DNA of 37,689 nt, from the NCBI GenBank assembly GCA_017509155.1, contig JAFWQE010000221.1, forward strand, positions 1 through 37,689, in the 5' to 3' direction. Origin of the DNA: Prevotella sp. GTDB taxonomy: Bacteria > Bacteroidota > Bacteroidia > Bacteroidales > Bacteroidaceae. Every line of letters begins with the position of its first letter. Position 1 is the stretch's first letter. Shown in pieces: positions 23,326 through 31,680 of the stretch. Below the pieces are notes generated by a model. That model ran no database searches. It had not been told where the DNA came from and saw only the letters and a program-made list of their open reading frames with translations. The translations under genes and the position numbers were made by a program.

Positions 23326-24213
23326 ATGGCACATAATATATTCCGCGGACTGGGCATTGCCCTCATCACGCCCTTTACACAGAGTGGGGCGGTGGACTAT
23401 GCAGCCCTGAAACGTCTGCTCACCTATCAGATAGACAACGGCGCCGATTTCCTTTGCATCCTCGCCACAACGGGCGAGACGCCTACACTTACCGCCGACG
23501 AGAAAAGCCAAATCAAGGAAATGGTCGTTGACATTGCGGGCGGCCGACTGCCAATACTTATGGGATGTGGTGGCAACAACACCGCAGCAGTTGTTGAAGA
23601 GTTGCAGACGGGCGACTTCAAGGGCATTGATGGTATCCTGAGTGTATGTCCCTATTACAACAAACCTTCGCAGGAGGGCCTCTATCAGCATTTCAAAGCT
23701 ATTGCTGCTGCCACAACACTGCCCGTTGTGCTCTACAACGTGCCAGGAAGAACAGGCATCAACCTCAAGGCTGAAACAACCGTCCGGCTGGCGCGCGACT
23801 GCGACAACATCGTGGCCATTAAGGAAGCAAGCGGAAGCCTTGAACAGGTTGATGAGATCATCAAGAACAAGCCTTCCGACTTTGCCGTCATCAGTGGCGA
23901 CGATGCACTTACCTATCCCATGGTGGCATGTGGTGCCGAGGGCGTCATCTCTGTCATTGGCAACGCCCTGCCTCGTGAATTCTCCAAAATGATACGCTTG
24001 GAGAAAAGAGGAGAGTTTGAGGGAGCACTCAAGATTCATCATCGCTTCACCGATCTCTTCAGCCTTCTCTTCGTCGACGGCAACCCTGCTGGTGTGAAAG
24101 CAGTGCTCCATGAGATGGGATTTATTGAGAACGTGCTTCGACTTCCTCTCGTGCCAACGCGTCTCACTACGCTGAAAAAGATTTCTGATATCTTGAAGGA
24201 ACTGAAGATTTAG
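23326..24213 (+). CDS. dapA: 4-hydroxy-tetrahydrodipicolinate synthase
   Basis: 295 residues from ATG 23326; the frame is open 8 codons further up, but those codons overlap the promoter element. It condenses pyruvate with aspartate semialdehyde in the lysine/diaminopimelate pathway. Active-site residues are present: TTGE (T48/T49), Y111 (CPYYNKPSQEG), Y137 (VLYNVPGRTG, R142) and the Schiff-base lysine K166 (NIVAIKEASG). Its length is normal for the family. It stands alone, with its own promoter element, and is followed by an AraC-type gene on the same strand after 66 bp with no obvious terminator. Confidence 0.94.
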   Translation: MAHNIFRGLGIALITPFTQSGAVDYAALKRLLTYQIDNGADFLCILATTGETPTLTADEKSQIKEMVVDIAGGRLPILMGCGGNNTAAVVEELQTGDFKGIDGILSVCPYYNKPSQEGLYQHFKAIAAATTLPVVLYNVPGRTGINLKAETTVRLARDCDNIVAIKEASGSLEQVDEIIKNKPSDFAVISGDDALTYPMVACGAEGVISVIGNALPREFSKMIRLEKRGEFEGALKIHHRFTDLFSLLFVDGNPAGVKAVLHEMGFIENVLRLPLVPTRLTTLKKISDILKELKI

Positions 24214-24279
24214 CTCATCTCTTTTTTATTGATTATAGTTAATTAATTAGTCTCGTAGCGCCGCATTGCGCAGCTCTTT

Positions 24280-25164
24280 ATGGAAGAACGCAGAGTCATA
24301 CATGAAATTACCCCGCTGATGGGAAAGGACGTACTCTACATAGCCGACAGGCATAAGAAAGAGTTTACCTATCCCATCCACAATCACGAGGTCTATGAAC
24401 TCAACTTCGTTGAGCATGCCGCTGGTGTGCGTCGCATTGTCGGCGACAGCAGCGAAGTCATTGGTGAATACGACCTAGTCCTTATCACCAGTCCCGACCT
24501 CGAGCATGTGTGGGAGCAGAATACCTGCCAGAGCGACGATATTCGTGAGATTACCGTCCAGTTCGATCTTAACCTTGGCGAGGATTCCCTGCTTGGACGT
24601 ACTCCTTTTCTCCCCTTGCGCAAGATGATGGATGAAGCCCGCAAGGGACTCTGCTTTCCTCTCTCGGCCATCATGCGCGTCTACAAAGAACTCGATACCC
24701 TCAGTCAAGTCAAGGACGGTTTCTATGCCGTCATGCAGTTTCTCACCATTCTCTATGAATTGTCACGATGTGATGGCGCACGTCCCCTTGCCACCAGTAG
24801 CTATGCAAAGATTGCCGTGCAAGACGACTCACGCCGCATTCTCAAGGTGAAGAACTTTATATCCAAAAACTATACCGACGAGTTGCGATTGCCTCAACTC
24901 GCACAGATTGCCGGTATGAGTCCCAGTGCTTTCAGCCGGTTCTTCAAGCTCCACACTGGGCGCAACCTCTCTGACTACATTATTGATATCCGTCTGGGCT
25001 ATGCCGCCCGAATGCTAGTAGATACCTCACGAAGCATTTCTGAAATAAGTTTTCAGTGCGGCTTCAACAATCTTTCCAACTTCAATCGCATCTTCAAGCG
25101 CAAAAAAGGATGTGCCCCTTCGGAGTTCCGCGAGAACTATCACAAGACGCGCATCGTGGTATAG
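24280..25164 (+). CDS. AraC-family transcriptional regulator
   Basis: 294 residues. The N-terminal cupin-like domain (about 15-110; HKKEFTYPIHNHEVYELNFV, ITSPDLEHVWEQN) probably binds a small ligand. The C-terminal AraC helix-turn-helix pair is at about 185-285: LPQLAQIAGMSPSAFSRFFK, GRNLSDYIIDIRLGYAARML, ISEISFQCGFNNLSNFNRIF and the final KKGCAPSEFRENY. The neighbours give no clear hint of its targets. It ends in a good terminator at 25189. Confidence 0.9.
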   Translation: MEERRVIHEITPLMGKDVLYIADRHKKEFTYPIHNHEVYELNFVEHAAGVRRIVGDSSEVIGEYDLVLITSPDLEHVWEQNTCQSDDIREITVQFDLNLGEDSLLGRTPFLPLRKMMDEARKGLCFPLSAIMRVYKELDTLSQVKDGFYAVMQFLTILYELSRCDGARPLATSSYAKIAVQDDSRRILKVKNFISKNYTDELRLPQLAQIAGMSPSAFSRFFKLHTGRNLSDYIIDIRLGYAARMLVDTSRSISEISFQCGFNNLSNFNRIFKRKKGCAPSEFRENYHKTRIVV

Positions 25165-25188
25165 TATTCTGCAACGGAAACAAGATAC

Positions 25189-25219
25189 AGCACTCATCAA
25201 AGCGATGGGTGCTTTTTTT
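25189..25219 (+). terminator. Intrinsic terminator after the AraC-family gene
   Basis: AGCACTCATC, loop AAAGC and GATGGGTGCT form a 10-bp stem with one wobble pair, followed directly by a run of T. It lies 24 bp beyond the stop codon. Confidence 0.85.
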
Positions 25220-25284
25220 CACTGTTCATTGCCCATGTCTGAGAGCTTGCTAAGAACGTTTCGGTAAGCTGCTTTTGTACGTTT

Positions 25285-25372
25285 GTCATCCTACTCGAGT
25301 CCGCACGCCATCCTACTCGAGTCCGTCCGTCATCCTACTTGAGTCCGATTGGCGTCCTACTCGAGTCCTGTT
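25285..25372. repeat. Four tandem 22-bp repeats with ACTCGAGT core
   Basis: Units at 25285-25306, 25307-25328, 25329-25350 and 25351-25372 share the core CATCCTACTCGAGTCCG with small changes (TTGAGT in unit 3, GCGTCC start in unit 4) and differ in the last three or four bases. ACTCGAGT is an 8-bp palindrome present in units 1, 2 and 4. Confidence 0.9.
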
Positions 25373-25484
25373 GTTTTCAAGCTTTAAGAAGGACTGCGCA
25401 TATTATTGATAAACATCTCAATATCAATGCTTAAACGTAATATGCTCGAGGCGTGGAATTAGGGCTGCAAAAGACGTGAATGGC

Positions 25485-28400
25485 TTATTTTACACTTACT
25501 TTATTCTTCCTTTTTGGCGGTAGTCCGATGAGGTCGCGCCATGTGTTGAAGTCTTTTTTCATGATGATGCCGATACCTTGTGTGTTGAGGCTGTTGCGTG
25601 TGAAATACCGGTCGTTTGTCTGATTATACACCTTCAAGGCGAGGTTTCCGTTGGGCATGAGAAGATAGCGGATGTCGAAGTCGCCGATGAAGGAACTGGT
25701 GGCGTTGGCATTGTCGCGATAGCCAAACTGTCCGTTGATGAGAAGACGGTTGTTGAGGAGTCGTCCGGTGAGGAGGCCCTCGTATTCTGCATTGTTAAAT
25801 CCCTCGTCGCCCGTAGAAATGTTGGCTCCGAAGTTCCAGTTGTTGTTGTTGACGAGCGAACTAAGCACGTTGTTAATCTGCTGGCTGATGGTGCCACTGA
25901 GCAGGCTCTGCATGGCAAGCGATGTCTGGCTCTGGCTGGCTTGTTGGTCGGCGTTGTTGGCTTGCTGGTTGTAGAACCGTCCGATAGAGAGCAAATAGAT
26001 GACCTGTTGGTTCATCTCCTGCTCGCTATTGATGAGCTGTCGCACCATCTGCTTGGCATCGGTGTTGACGGTGGGAAGGTCGAGGTCGAATTCCACCTGT
26101 GGCGATAAAGGCGTGCCTGTGATGTTCATCAGGCAGTCGACGCGGACGTTGTTCGACGCAAATGAGCGTCCCATCTGGAGGTCGGAGAGCGACACACCAT
26201 TGACAGTATAGACTGCCGGCAGGTTGAGGGTGGCGTCGTAGGCGTTACCACCGAAGACGATGGCACCGCCGCTCTGGAACTGGAAGTCGCGCTTGATGAC
26301 GTTCTGAATGGTGAGGCTGTAGCGTCCGTGGTCAACGAGGAAGGTGCCGAACATGTCGAAGGTCCCTTTATTATAGTAGGTGGCGCGCAATGTGCCAGAG
26401 CCGTTTAAGGCTATATGGTCACCGCTGGCTTTGTCCATGAGGACTCGAAGGGTGAAGTCGGGATTGGCGTTGATAAGAAAATTGATGAACATGTCGGAGG
26501 CCTGGTTGTTGGGCGTTGGTTGGTTGGTGCTGGGCGTTGGTGTAGAGGGATTATTCCCTACACCGCTATTCTCCATTGCCAACGAACTGTCACCTGTTGC
26601 CGATAGGCCTTCATTCGCCACCAATGCCCTGCTTCCCATTGTAGGCGTTTCTCTCCATGTGACGAATCTCTGGTCGGTGATGGCGTCGGGGCTTGTGGCA
26701 TTGTATTCAATGAACGAGCCGCGGTTGGGTGTGGCATTGATGTCAAAGTCAATGCGGCCGCTGCGTCCTCTGATGGCGCATGTTCCAGTGGCAAAGACCT
26801 TTCCGAAGAATGTGTTCTCTCCGTATGCGGGCATGTCGTAGCAGAGCAGATTGCTGGCTCGGATGCCGATGTCGTAGGTAAGTCGTCGCAGGTGGTCGTG
26901 GTGCAGTGCACCATCTACGATGCCGAAGCTGCCGTTGCTGTCGCGAACGGTGTCGCCCTGAAACACGATTTCGTTGATGCCAAGTCGGATGGTGTCGCGC
27001 TGGAGGATGTAGTGTGTGCCAAGAGGTTTGATGTCTAAGTCACCATTGGCAACTACGAGGCCAGTGAGGTTGAGGTTGTTGAGCTTGCCGTGAAGGCATA
27101 CGGCGCCGTGACCATAGGCGTCTACGTTATTCATAAAGGAGCCGCAGAAACTCTCGAGGAATTCCAGTCGCGTGCCCTGTGCCTCGATGTCGAGGTTAAT
27201 GTCGTTGCGTGAGGGCGACACATATCCGTTGATGAGTGTCTGTCCTTGTTCGTCATCAGCATGAGCGCTGATGTCAATCTGCTTGTCCGTGTGGTTGTAG
27301 GCGGCATCGGCAAATAGTGTTCCCATTCGTCCGTCCTGGAAACGGAAGTCAGTCACTGTGAGCGAGGCGTTGGCATCGGGACGCGAGAAAGGTGACCTGA
27401 GAGTGGCCTTGCCCGAGGCGAAGCCCTTGAAAGAGACACTGCTGAAGTTCACCAGGTCAAGAATGTATTCCACATTGACGTTGCGGAGGTCTGCGACAAG
27501 GGCATCGAGAGGATTGTCAGATGCGCGTCCGGAGAGAATGATGTGCTGGTTGTCGTGTGTGATAGCGAAGTAGTCGACAAGGACATCGTGGTCTTGGTAG
27601 ATAATGTCCGAGGGCTGCACGTGCCAGATAGTATCGTTGACGTAGATGTCGGAGTTGTGAACGCGAATGTGTGCTGCCTGTTTCCCCTTTTCGTTCTTGA
27701 AGAATTCTGTAGTGGTGTTGAGCATTCCAACAATTGGGCGTAAACCGTTGTTGTCCCATTGCAGACTGCTGACAAGACTGTTGTCTGCAGCTGTTGCGGT
27801 GAGTGACAGGTCGAGCGGCCTTCCGCTTTCCATCTCTTTTCTCAAATGCGCCTCAGCGTTGAGGGACTTTTCATGCGATGAATTCTCATTGTCTGATAAT
27901 TGCCGCGCTTGAAGCGTATTTGAGCTGAACGGCGGCACTACCAAACCATCATCTTTCATCCTTATTCCTTCATCTATCACCTTTACGCCTTCATCCTTCA
28001 TCTCAATCATAACCGATGTGTCAGAATAATTGCTGCCGTTGAAAGACCACCGAGGAGCTGTCAGATGTAGCGACAGTTCTTCCTTTGCGTCGTTGACGTG
28101 GCCTGAAAGCTGAAGCGGCGCATAAAGTGAAACATCGATACCAAACAATGACTGCAGCCATTGCGTGTCCAGAATGGCAGCTTCAATGGTAAAGTCATTC
28201 TGCGTCGCCTGACTAACCTTTTGCAATCCTGGGATTGTGGGAATCTTCTCACCTATGAGATGTTGTACGCTTTTCATCAGAGTGGCGAAGGTGAAGCGGC
28301 CCTGAAGGTCGACGGTACCGAAGTCACTGCTGAGATGTAGTTCTCTGACAGGTGATGGATGATGGGTGGAAGCGGCTTGTGAAGAGGTCCTTGCCTCCAG

Positions 28401-30137
28401 CATCAACGATGATAGGTCATAGTAGGTAGGTGTTGGCACAGAAAGGTCGGTTTGTCTTGAATGGAAATCACTGACAGAGAGCCTTCCGTTTAGTGTCTCA
28501 AGCGAATGGCCGGAAAAGTCGGCTGTGATGTCGGCGTCGATGACCGAAGAACCAAGGGCGTCGGATAGGTGGAGCGCAAGCGGTGAGAACTGGCGTACAG
28601 AAGCCGTAGCCTGTACCTGTGGGTGTTGCTTGTCGAGTACGATGTTGCCCGAAAGCTCTACCTTACCATTCTCGTCGTCCATGTTCAGTATGCCATCGAA
28701 TGTCTTGCCGAACAGTTTTCCATCGATGTCAAGATTGCTGTAACTATAATTGTTGTAGTCGAATCTCGAGACCGTTCCCTTTGCCGTCAGCGACGATATC
28801 TGCTGGCCATTGAGCTGGGCGTTGACATGGATGTTGGTTGCAATCTGTCCTAAGTCATCGTTGGCCAGAATGCGTTTCAGGTCGATGCCTTCGGTAGCCA
28901 GTTTCAGGTCGATGTTGTCGCCCGAATACTCAACGCCGACGTCGGCGTCACCAGCACCTGTGAGCAGCAGACCTTCCATGAACAGATGCTTTCCCGTGCC
29001 TCCCAGGCTTCCCTCAAAATGAATGTCGCCCAGTCGCACAGCCTCTGCTGGTATTGACAATGACTTCTGTACGGCTTTCTCGGCAATGGTCTCAATGACG
29101 TCGGCACTGACCGATAGTTCCTTGACATTTGCAAACCATCGTGGAGTGGTGTCAAGGTGTGCCAACGTGGCAGATGTCTGCAGGTTGAGCGCGTTATTGA
29201 ACGACTGCAGACTGAGACTCTCAATGTCTATCTGGTGGCCAGTGCCATTGAACAATGCCGAGAATCTGATAGCATCGTCGAAAGGTTTCAGGACGGGAGC
29301 AAAGCAGGCCACCGATGTCGGCGTAAGCGTAGAGGAGGCGATGTGCCCTTTATATTGGAGCGTGTTCTTGTCGAAACGGCCATGAATGAACTGATAGGAG
29401 GCGGTGATGCTGTCTATGAGCAGTTCGGAATCTGGCAGGCGGAGACATAGCTGTTGAAGGATTGCTTTCTGTTTATCGGCATTCAGCCTGAAAGACAGGT
29501 CCTTAACGTAAAGACCTGACTTCTCTTTTAGCGACAGTTTCTTTACGAGTAGTTCCACCGAATCGTCTGTGAGTTGGGGAAGCATTACATGGGCGCTGAT
29601 GTCTGAAACGCTAAGGTGGTTGGCGTTGAATTGCTCTGGTGTTGGCATGCAGTCGTAGCGATCATACTGAACCCTTCCACGTCTGACAATCAGCGAGTTG
29701 ATATGCAGGTCTAGCGGCTTGTGCTGGGTGGTGTCTTTTGAGGCTAGCGCTTCAAGTACAAATTGAAAATTGGTGGGGCTGTGTTCGTCTTGCTTGTAGA
29801 AATGAGCCTGTAAGCCGAAGAGTTGTGTCGATGAAATGGACACTTTTCCCCTGAGAAGCGGAAGAATGTCTACTTTTGCGGAAAGGCGTGATGCGCGAAG
29901 CATCACTGAGTCGGCTTGGTCATAAATCGCGACATCGTTGATAATGAAGCGGTTGAGGAATCCTAGGTCTACCTGTCCAACTTCGCATTTTGAACCAATG
30001 GTGTTGCTGATGGCAGTGGCTGCTCTTTGCCCAATAAACCCTTGTACTGCTGGAACATGCAACAGTACCACCGTGAGAAGATATAGCCCGGCAAGGAACC
30101 ATATCATGCCGCGGATGAGATGTTTTATCGTCTTCAA
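25485..30137 (-). CDS. tamB: TamB-like translocation and assembly module protein
   Basis: About 1550 residues. The start is uncertain: the TTG at 30200 lies inside the predicted -7 element and cannot be the start; TTG 30137 follows AAAAGG at 7 bases and gives a basic N-terminus (KTIKHLIRG) before the membrane helix (MIWFLAGLYLLTVVLLHVP); ATG 30107 is the other option. After the anchor come long AsmA/TamB-type beta-rich repeats across the periplasm. The conserved DUF490 end (about 1130-1550) has FINFLINANPDFTLRVLMD, GSGTLRATYYNKGTFDMFG and RSFASNNVRVDC. TamB moves phospholipids and helps assemble outer-membrane proteins. Two low-complexity pieces are inserted: an MKDEG stretch (about 712-729) and a Pro/Thr/Asn-rich stretch (about 1189-1209). 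Confidence 0.88.
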   Translation of the reverse strand: MKTIKHLIRGMIWFLAGLYLLTVVLLHVPAVQGFIGQRAATAISNTIGSKCEVGQVDLGFLNRFIINDVAIYDQADSVMLRASRLSAKVDILPLLRGKVSISSTQLFGLQAHFYKQDEHSPTNFQFVLEALASKDTTQHKPLDLHINSLIVRRGRVQYDRYDCMPTPEQFNANHLSVSDISAHVMLPQLTDDSVELLVKKLSLKEKSGLYVKDLSFRLNADKQKAILQQLCLRLPDSELLIDSITASYQFIHGRFDKNTLQYKGHIASSTLTPTSVACFAPVLKPFDDAIRFSALFNGTGHQIDIESLSLQSFNNALNLQTSATLAHLDTTPRWFANVKELSVSADVIETIAEKAVQKSLSIPAEAVRLGDIHFEGSLGGTGKHLFMEGLLLTGAGDADVGVEYSGDNIDLKLATEGIDLKRILANDDLGQIATNIHVNAQLNGQQISSLTAKGTVSRFDYNNYSYSNLDIDGKLFGKTFDGILNMDDENGKVELSGNIVLDKQHPQVQATASVRQFSPLALHLSDALGSSVIDADITADFSGHSLETLNGRLSVSDFHSRQTDLSVPTPTYYDLSSLMLEARTSSQAASTHHPSPVRELHLSSDFGTVDLQGRFTFATLMKSVQHLIGEKIPTIPGLQKVSQATQNDFTIEAAILDTQWLQSLFGIDVSLYAPLQLSGHVNDAKEELSLHLTAPRWSFNGSNYSDTSVMIEMKDEGVKVIDEGIRMKDDGLVVPPFSSNTLQARQLSDNENSSHEKSLNAEAHLRKEMESGRPLDLSLTATAADNSLVSSLQWDNNGLRPIVGMLNTTTEFFKNEKGKQAAHIRVHNSDIYVNDTIWHVQPSDIIYQDHDVLVDYFAITHDNQHIILSGRASDNPLDALVADLRNVNVEYILDLVNFSSVSFKGFASGKATLRSPFSRPDANASLTVTDFRFQDGRMGTLFADAAYNHTDKQIDISAHADDEQGQTLINGYVSPSRNDINLDIEAQGTRLEFLESFCGSFMNNVDAYGHGAVCLHGKLNNLNLTGLVVANGDLDIKPLGTHYILQRDTIRLGINEIVFQGDTVRDSNGSFGIVDGALHHDHLRRLTYDIGIRASNLLCYDMPAYGENTFFGKVFATGTCAIRGRSGRIDFDINATPNRGSFIEYNATSPDAITDQRFVTWRETPTMGSRALVANEGLSATGDSSLAMENSGVGNNPSTPTPSTNQPTPNNQASDMFINFLINANPDFTLRVLMDKASGDHIALNGSGTLRATYYNKGTFDMFGTFLVDHGRYSLTIQNVIKRDFQFQSGGAIVFGGNAYDATLNLPAVYTVNGVSLSDLQMGRSFASNNVRVDCLMNITGTPLSPQVEFDLDLPTVNTDAKQMVRQLINSEQEMNQQVIYLLSIGRFYNQQANNADQQASQSQTSLAMQSLLSGTISQQINNVLSSLVNNNNWNFGANISTGDEGFNNAEYEGLLTGRLLNNRLLINGQFGYRDNANATSSFIGDFDIRYLLMPNGNLALKVYNQTNDRYFTRNSLNTQGIGIIMKKDFNTWRDLIGLPPKRKNKVSVK
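26510..26572. repeat. GTTGG-rich simple repeat inside tamB
   Basis: Irregular GTTGG, GGGCGTTGG and GGTTGG units encode the Pro/Thr/Asn-rich linker NNPSTPTPSTNQPTPNNQ of TamB, just before the conserved C-terminal domain. Confidence 0.6.
27948..28004. repeat. TTCATC simple repeat inside the tamB frame
   Basis: CATCTTTCATCC, CCTTCATCTATCA and CCTTCATCCTTCATC resemble the intergenic clusters at 1376-1477 and 18695-18760. Read on the minus strand in the tamB frame it gives MKDEGVKVIDEGIRMKDDGL. Confidence 0.7.
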
Positions 30138-30197
30138 TGCTCGCCTTTTCTGACAACTCCAGTTAGCATTTAGATTGCATTTGCTGGATTTTTGGGA

Positions 30198-30205
30198 CAA
30201 AATTA
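30198..30205 (-). promoter_or_regulatory. Promoter -7 element of tamB
   Basis: CAAAATTA on the plus strand reads TAATTTTG on the minus strand. Transcription would start near 30191, which rules out the TTG at 30200 and supports a start at 30137 or 30107. A well-spaced -33 box is not seen. Confidence 0.5.
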
Positions 30206-30242
30206 CAATAAAAAGTCCACAAATACATAGTTTTTACAAGAT

Positions 30243-30277
30243 TTTGGTCGATTTATATGATTTTTTACTTAACTTTG
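30243..30277 (+). promoter_or_regulatory. Promoter of the nqr operon
   Basis: TAACTTTG at 30270-30277 matches TAnnTTTG; TTTG at 30243-30246 is the likely -33 box, with a slightly long 23-bp gap. The nqrA ATG is about 43 nt past the predicted start of transcription. Confidence 0.55.
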
Positions 30278-30325
30278 CGAGCAAAATAAGGAAATAACCG
30301 ATAAACAGATATACATTTTTTTAAC

Positions 30326-31675
30326 ATGGCAAATGTAATTAAGCTTCGTAAAGGCTTGGACATTGCGCTGAAAGGAAAACCGGCTAAGGAAAAGATAGCT
30401 GCAAAAGTGTCAGAGGAGTACGCTCTCGTTCCTGACTCGTTCGTCGGCATCGTTCCCAAGGTTGTTGTCAAGGAAGGCGATCATGTCAAAGCCGGGGATG
30501 CATTGTTTGTCAACAAGCAATATCCCGATGTGAGGTTTGCCTCACCCGTCAGCGGTACTGTCAGTGCCGTGGTGCGCGGAGAGCGTCGAAAAGTGCTCTG
30601 CGTGACGGTGAAGGCCGACAAAGAGCAGGCGTACGTGGATTTCGGTAAGAAAGACGTCGCAAAGATGGATGGTGACAGCGTGAAAACAGCTTTACTGGAG
30701 GCTGGGTTGTTCGGCTTCATCAACCAACTGCCGTACGCCGTATCAACCACTCCCGACACCATGCCAAAGGCAATCTTCGTAAGCGCTCTTCGCGACATGC
30801 CTTTGGCAGCCGATTTCGAGTTCGAACTGCAAGGTTCGGAGAATGATTTCCAGACAGGACTGACAGCCTTGTCAAAGATAGCCAAGACGTATCTCGGCAT
30901 TGGTAAGAATCAGGAATCCAAAGCATTGACCGAAGCCAAGGATGTAGACGTGAATGTGTTCGACGGGCCTTGTCCGGCCGGAAACGTCAGCGTTCAGGTG
31001 AACCATCTCGACCCTGTTAACAAGGGTGAAGTGGTATGGACCGTCGACCCGTCGGCAGTCATCTTCTTCGGCCGTCTGTTCAATGATGGCAAAGTAGACA
31101 TGCGCCGCACGATTGCCGTAGGAGGCAGTGAAGTGAAGAATCCTGCATACGTCGACACGATTGTCGGCGCGCAGATTGTTTCGTTGGTCGCTGGCAACCT
31201 TGACGAGAGCCGCAAAGTGCGACTCATCAACGGCAATGTGCTGACAGGCTCGCCTTGCAGCACCGATGATTTCCTTGGCGCGCACACCTCAGAGATTACC
31301 GCGATTCCCGAGGGCGACGATGCTGATGAGATGCTCGGCTGGATCATGCCGCGCTTCAAGCAGTTCTCTGTCAACCGCAGCTATTTTTCCTGGCTTCTCG
31401 GAAAGAAGGAATATGCTCTTGACGCCCGTGTGAAAGGCGGCGAGCGACGCATTATTATGAGCGGCGAATACGACAAAGTGCTGCCGATGGATATCTATGG
31501 CGAATACCTTATTAAAGCCCTCATCACGGGCGACATCGACCGTCAGGAAGCACTTGGCATCTATGAGGTTGCTCCTGAGGACTTTGCACTCGCAGAGTTC
31601 GTGGATTCCTCGAAGCTCGAATTACAGCGTATCGTGCGTGAAGGACTAAACATTTTACGAAAAGAAAACGCATAA
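30326..31675 (+). CDS. nqrA: Na+-translocating NADH:quinone reductase subunit A
   Basis: 449 residues, normal for NqrA. This peripheral cytosolic subunit of the six-subunit Na+-NQR complex is involved in quinone binding. The start KLRKGLDIALKGKPAKEKI and the segment FVGIVPKVVVKEGDHVKAGD (lipoyl-like barrel) are characteristic, as are FGFINQLPYAVSTTPDTMPK and the C-terminal PMDIYGEYLIKALITGD. It is the first gene of nqrABCDEF, with a promoter immediately upstream; nqrB begins 5 bp after its stop. Confidence 0.95.
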   Translation: MANVIKLRKGLDIALKGKPAKEKIAAKVSEEYALVPDSFVGIVPKVVVKEGDHVKAGDALFVNKQYPDVRFASPVSGTVSAVVRGERRKVLCVTVKADKEQAYVDFGKKDVAKMDGDSVKTALLEAGLFGFINQLPYAVSTTPDTMPKAIFVSALRDMPLAADFEFELQGSENDFQTGLTALSKIAKTYLGIGKNQESKALTEAKDVDVNVFDGPCPAGNVSVQVNHLDPVNKGEVVWTVDPSAVIFFGRLFNDGKVDMRRTIAVGGSEVKNPAYVDTIVGAQIVSLVAGNLDESRKVRLINGNVLTGSPCSTDDFLGAHTSEITAIPEGDDADEMLGWIMPRFKQFSVNRSYFSWLLGKKEYALDARVKGGERRIIMSGEYDKVLPMDIYGEYLIKALITGDIDRQEALGIYEVAPEDFALAEFVDSSKLELQRIVREGLNILRKENA

Positions 31676-31680
31676 CAGTT

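Larger units (their letters stand above)
25165..25484. other. Convergent intergenic region between the AraC-family gene and tamB
   Basis: The 320 bp hold the terminator (25189-25219), four 22-bp tandem repeats (25285-25372) and a hairpin with arms GCATATT + ATTGATA (25398-25411) facing TATCAAT (25422-25428) and AATATGC (25439-25445). No gene is seen. No typical terminator with a T-run is found for tamB, so the hairpin at 25398-25445 may mark its 3' end. Confidence 0.5.

Noticed and set aside
23320-24111. 263-codon minus-strand ORF
   Set aside because: It is antisense to dapA, whose active-site residues are all present.
25285-25372. Possible short CRISPR array
   Set aside because: The units are directly tandem, with only 3-4 variable bases between cores and no spacers of about 30 bp; no cas gene is in the window.
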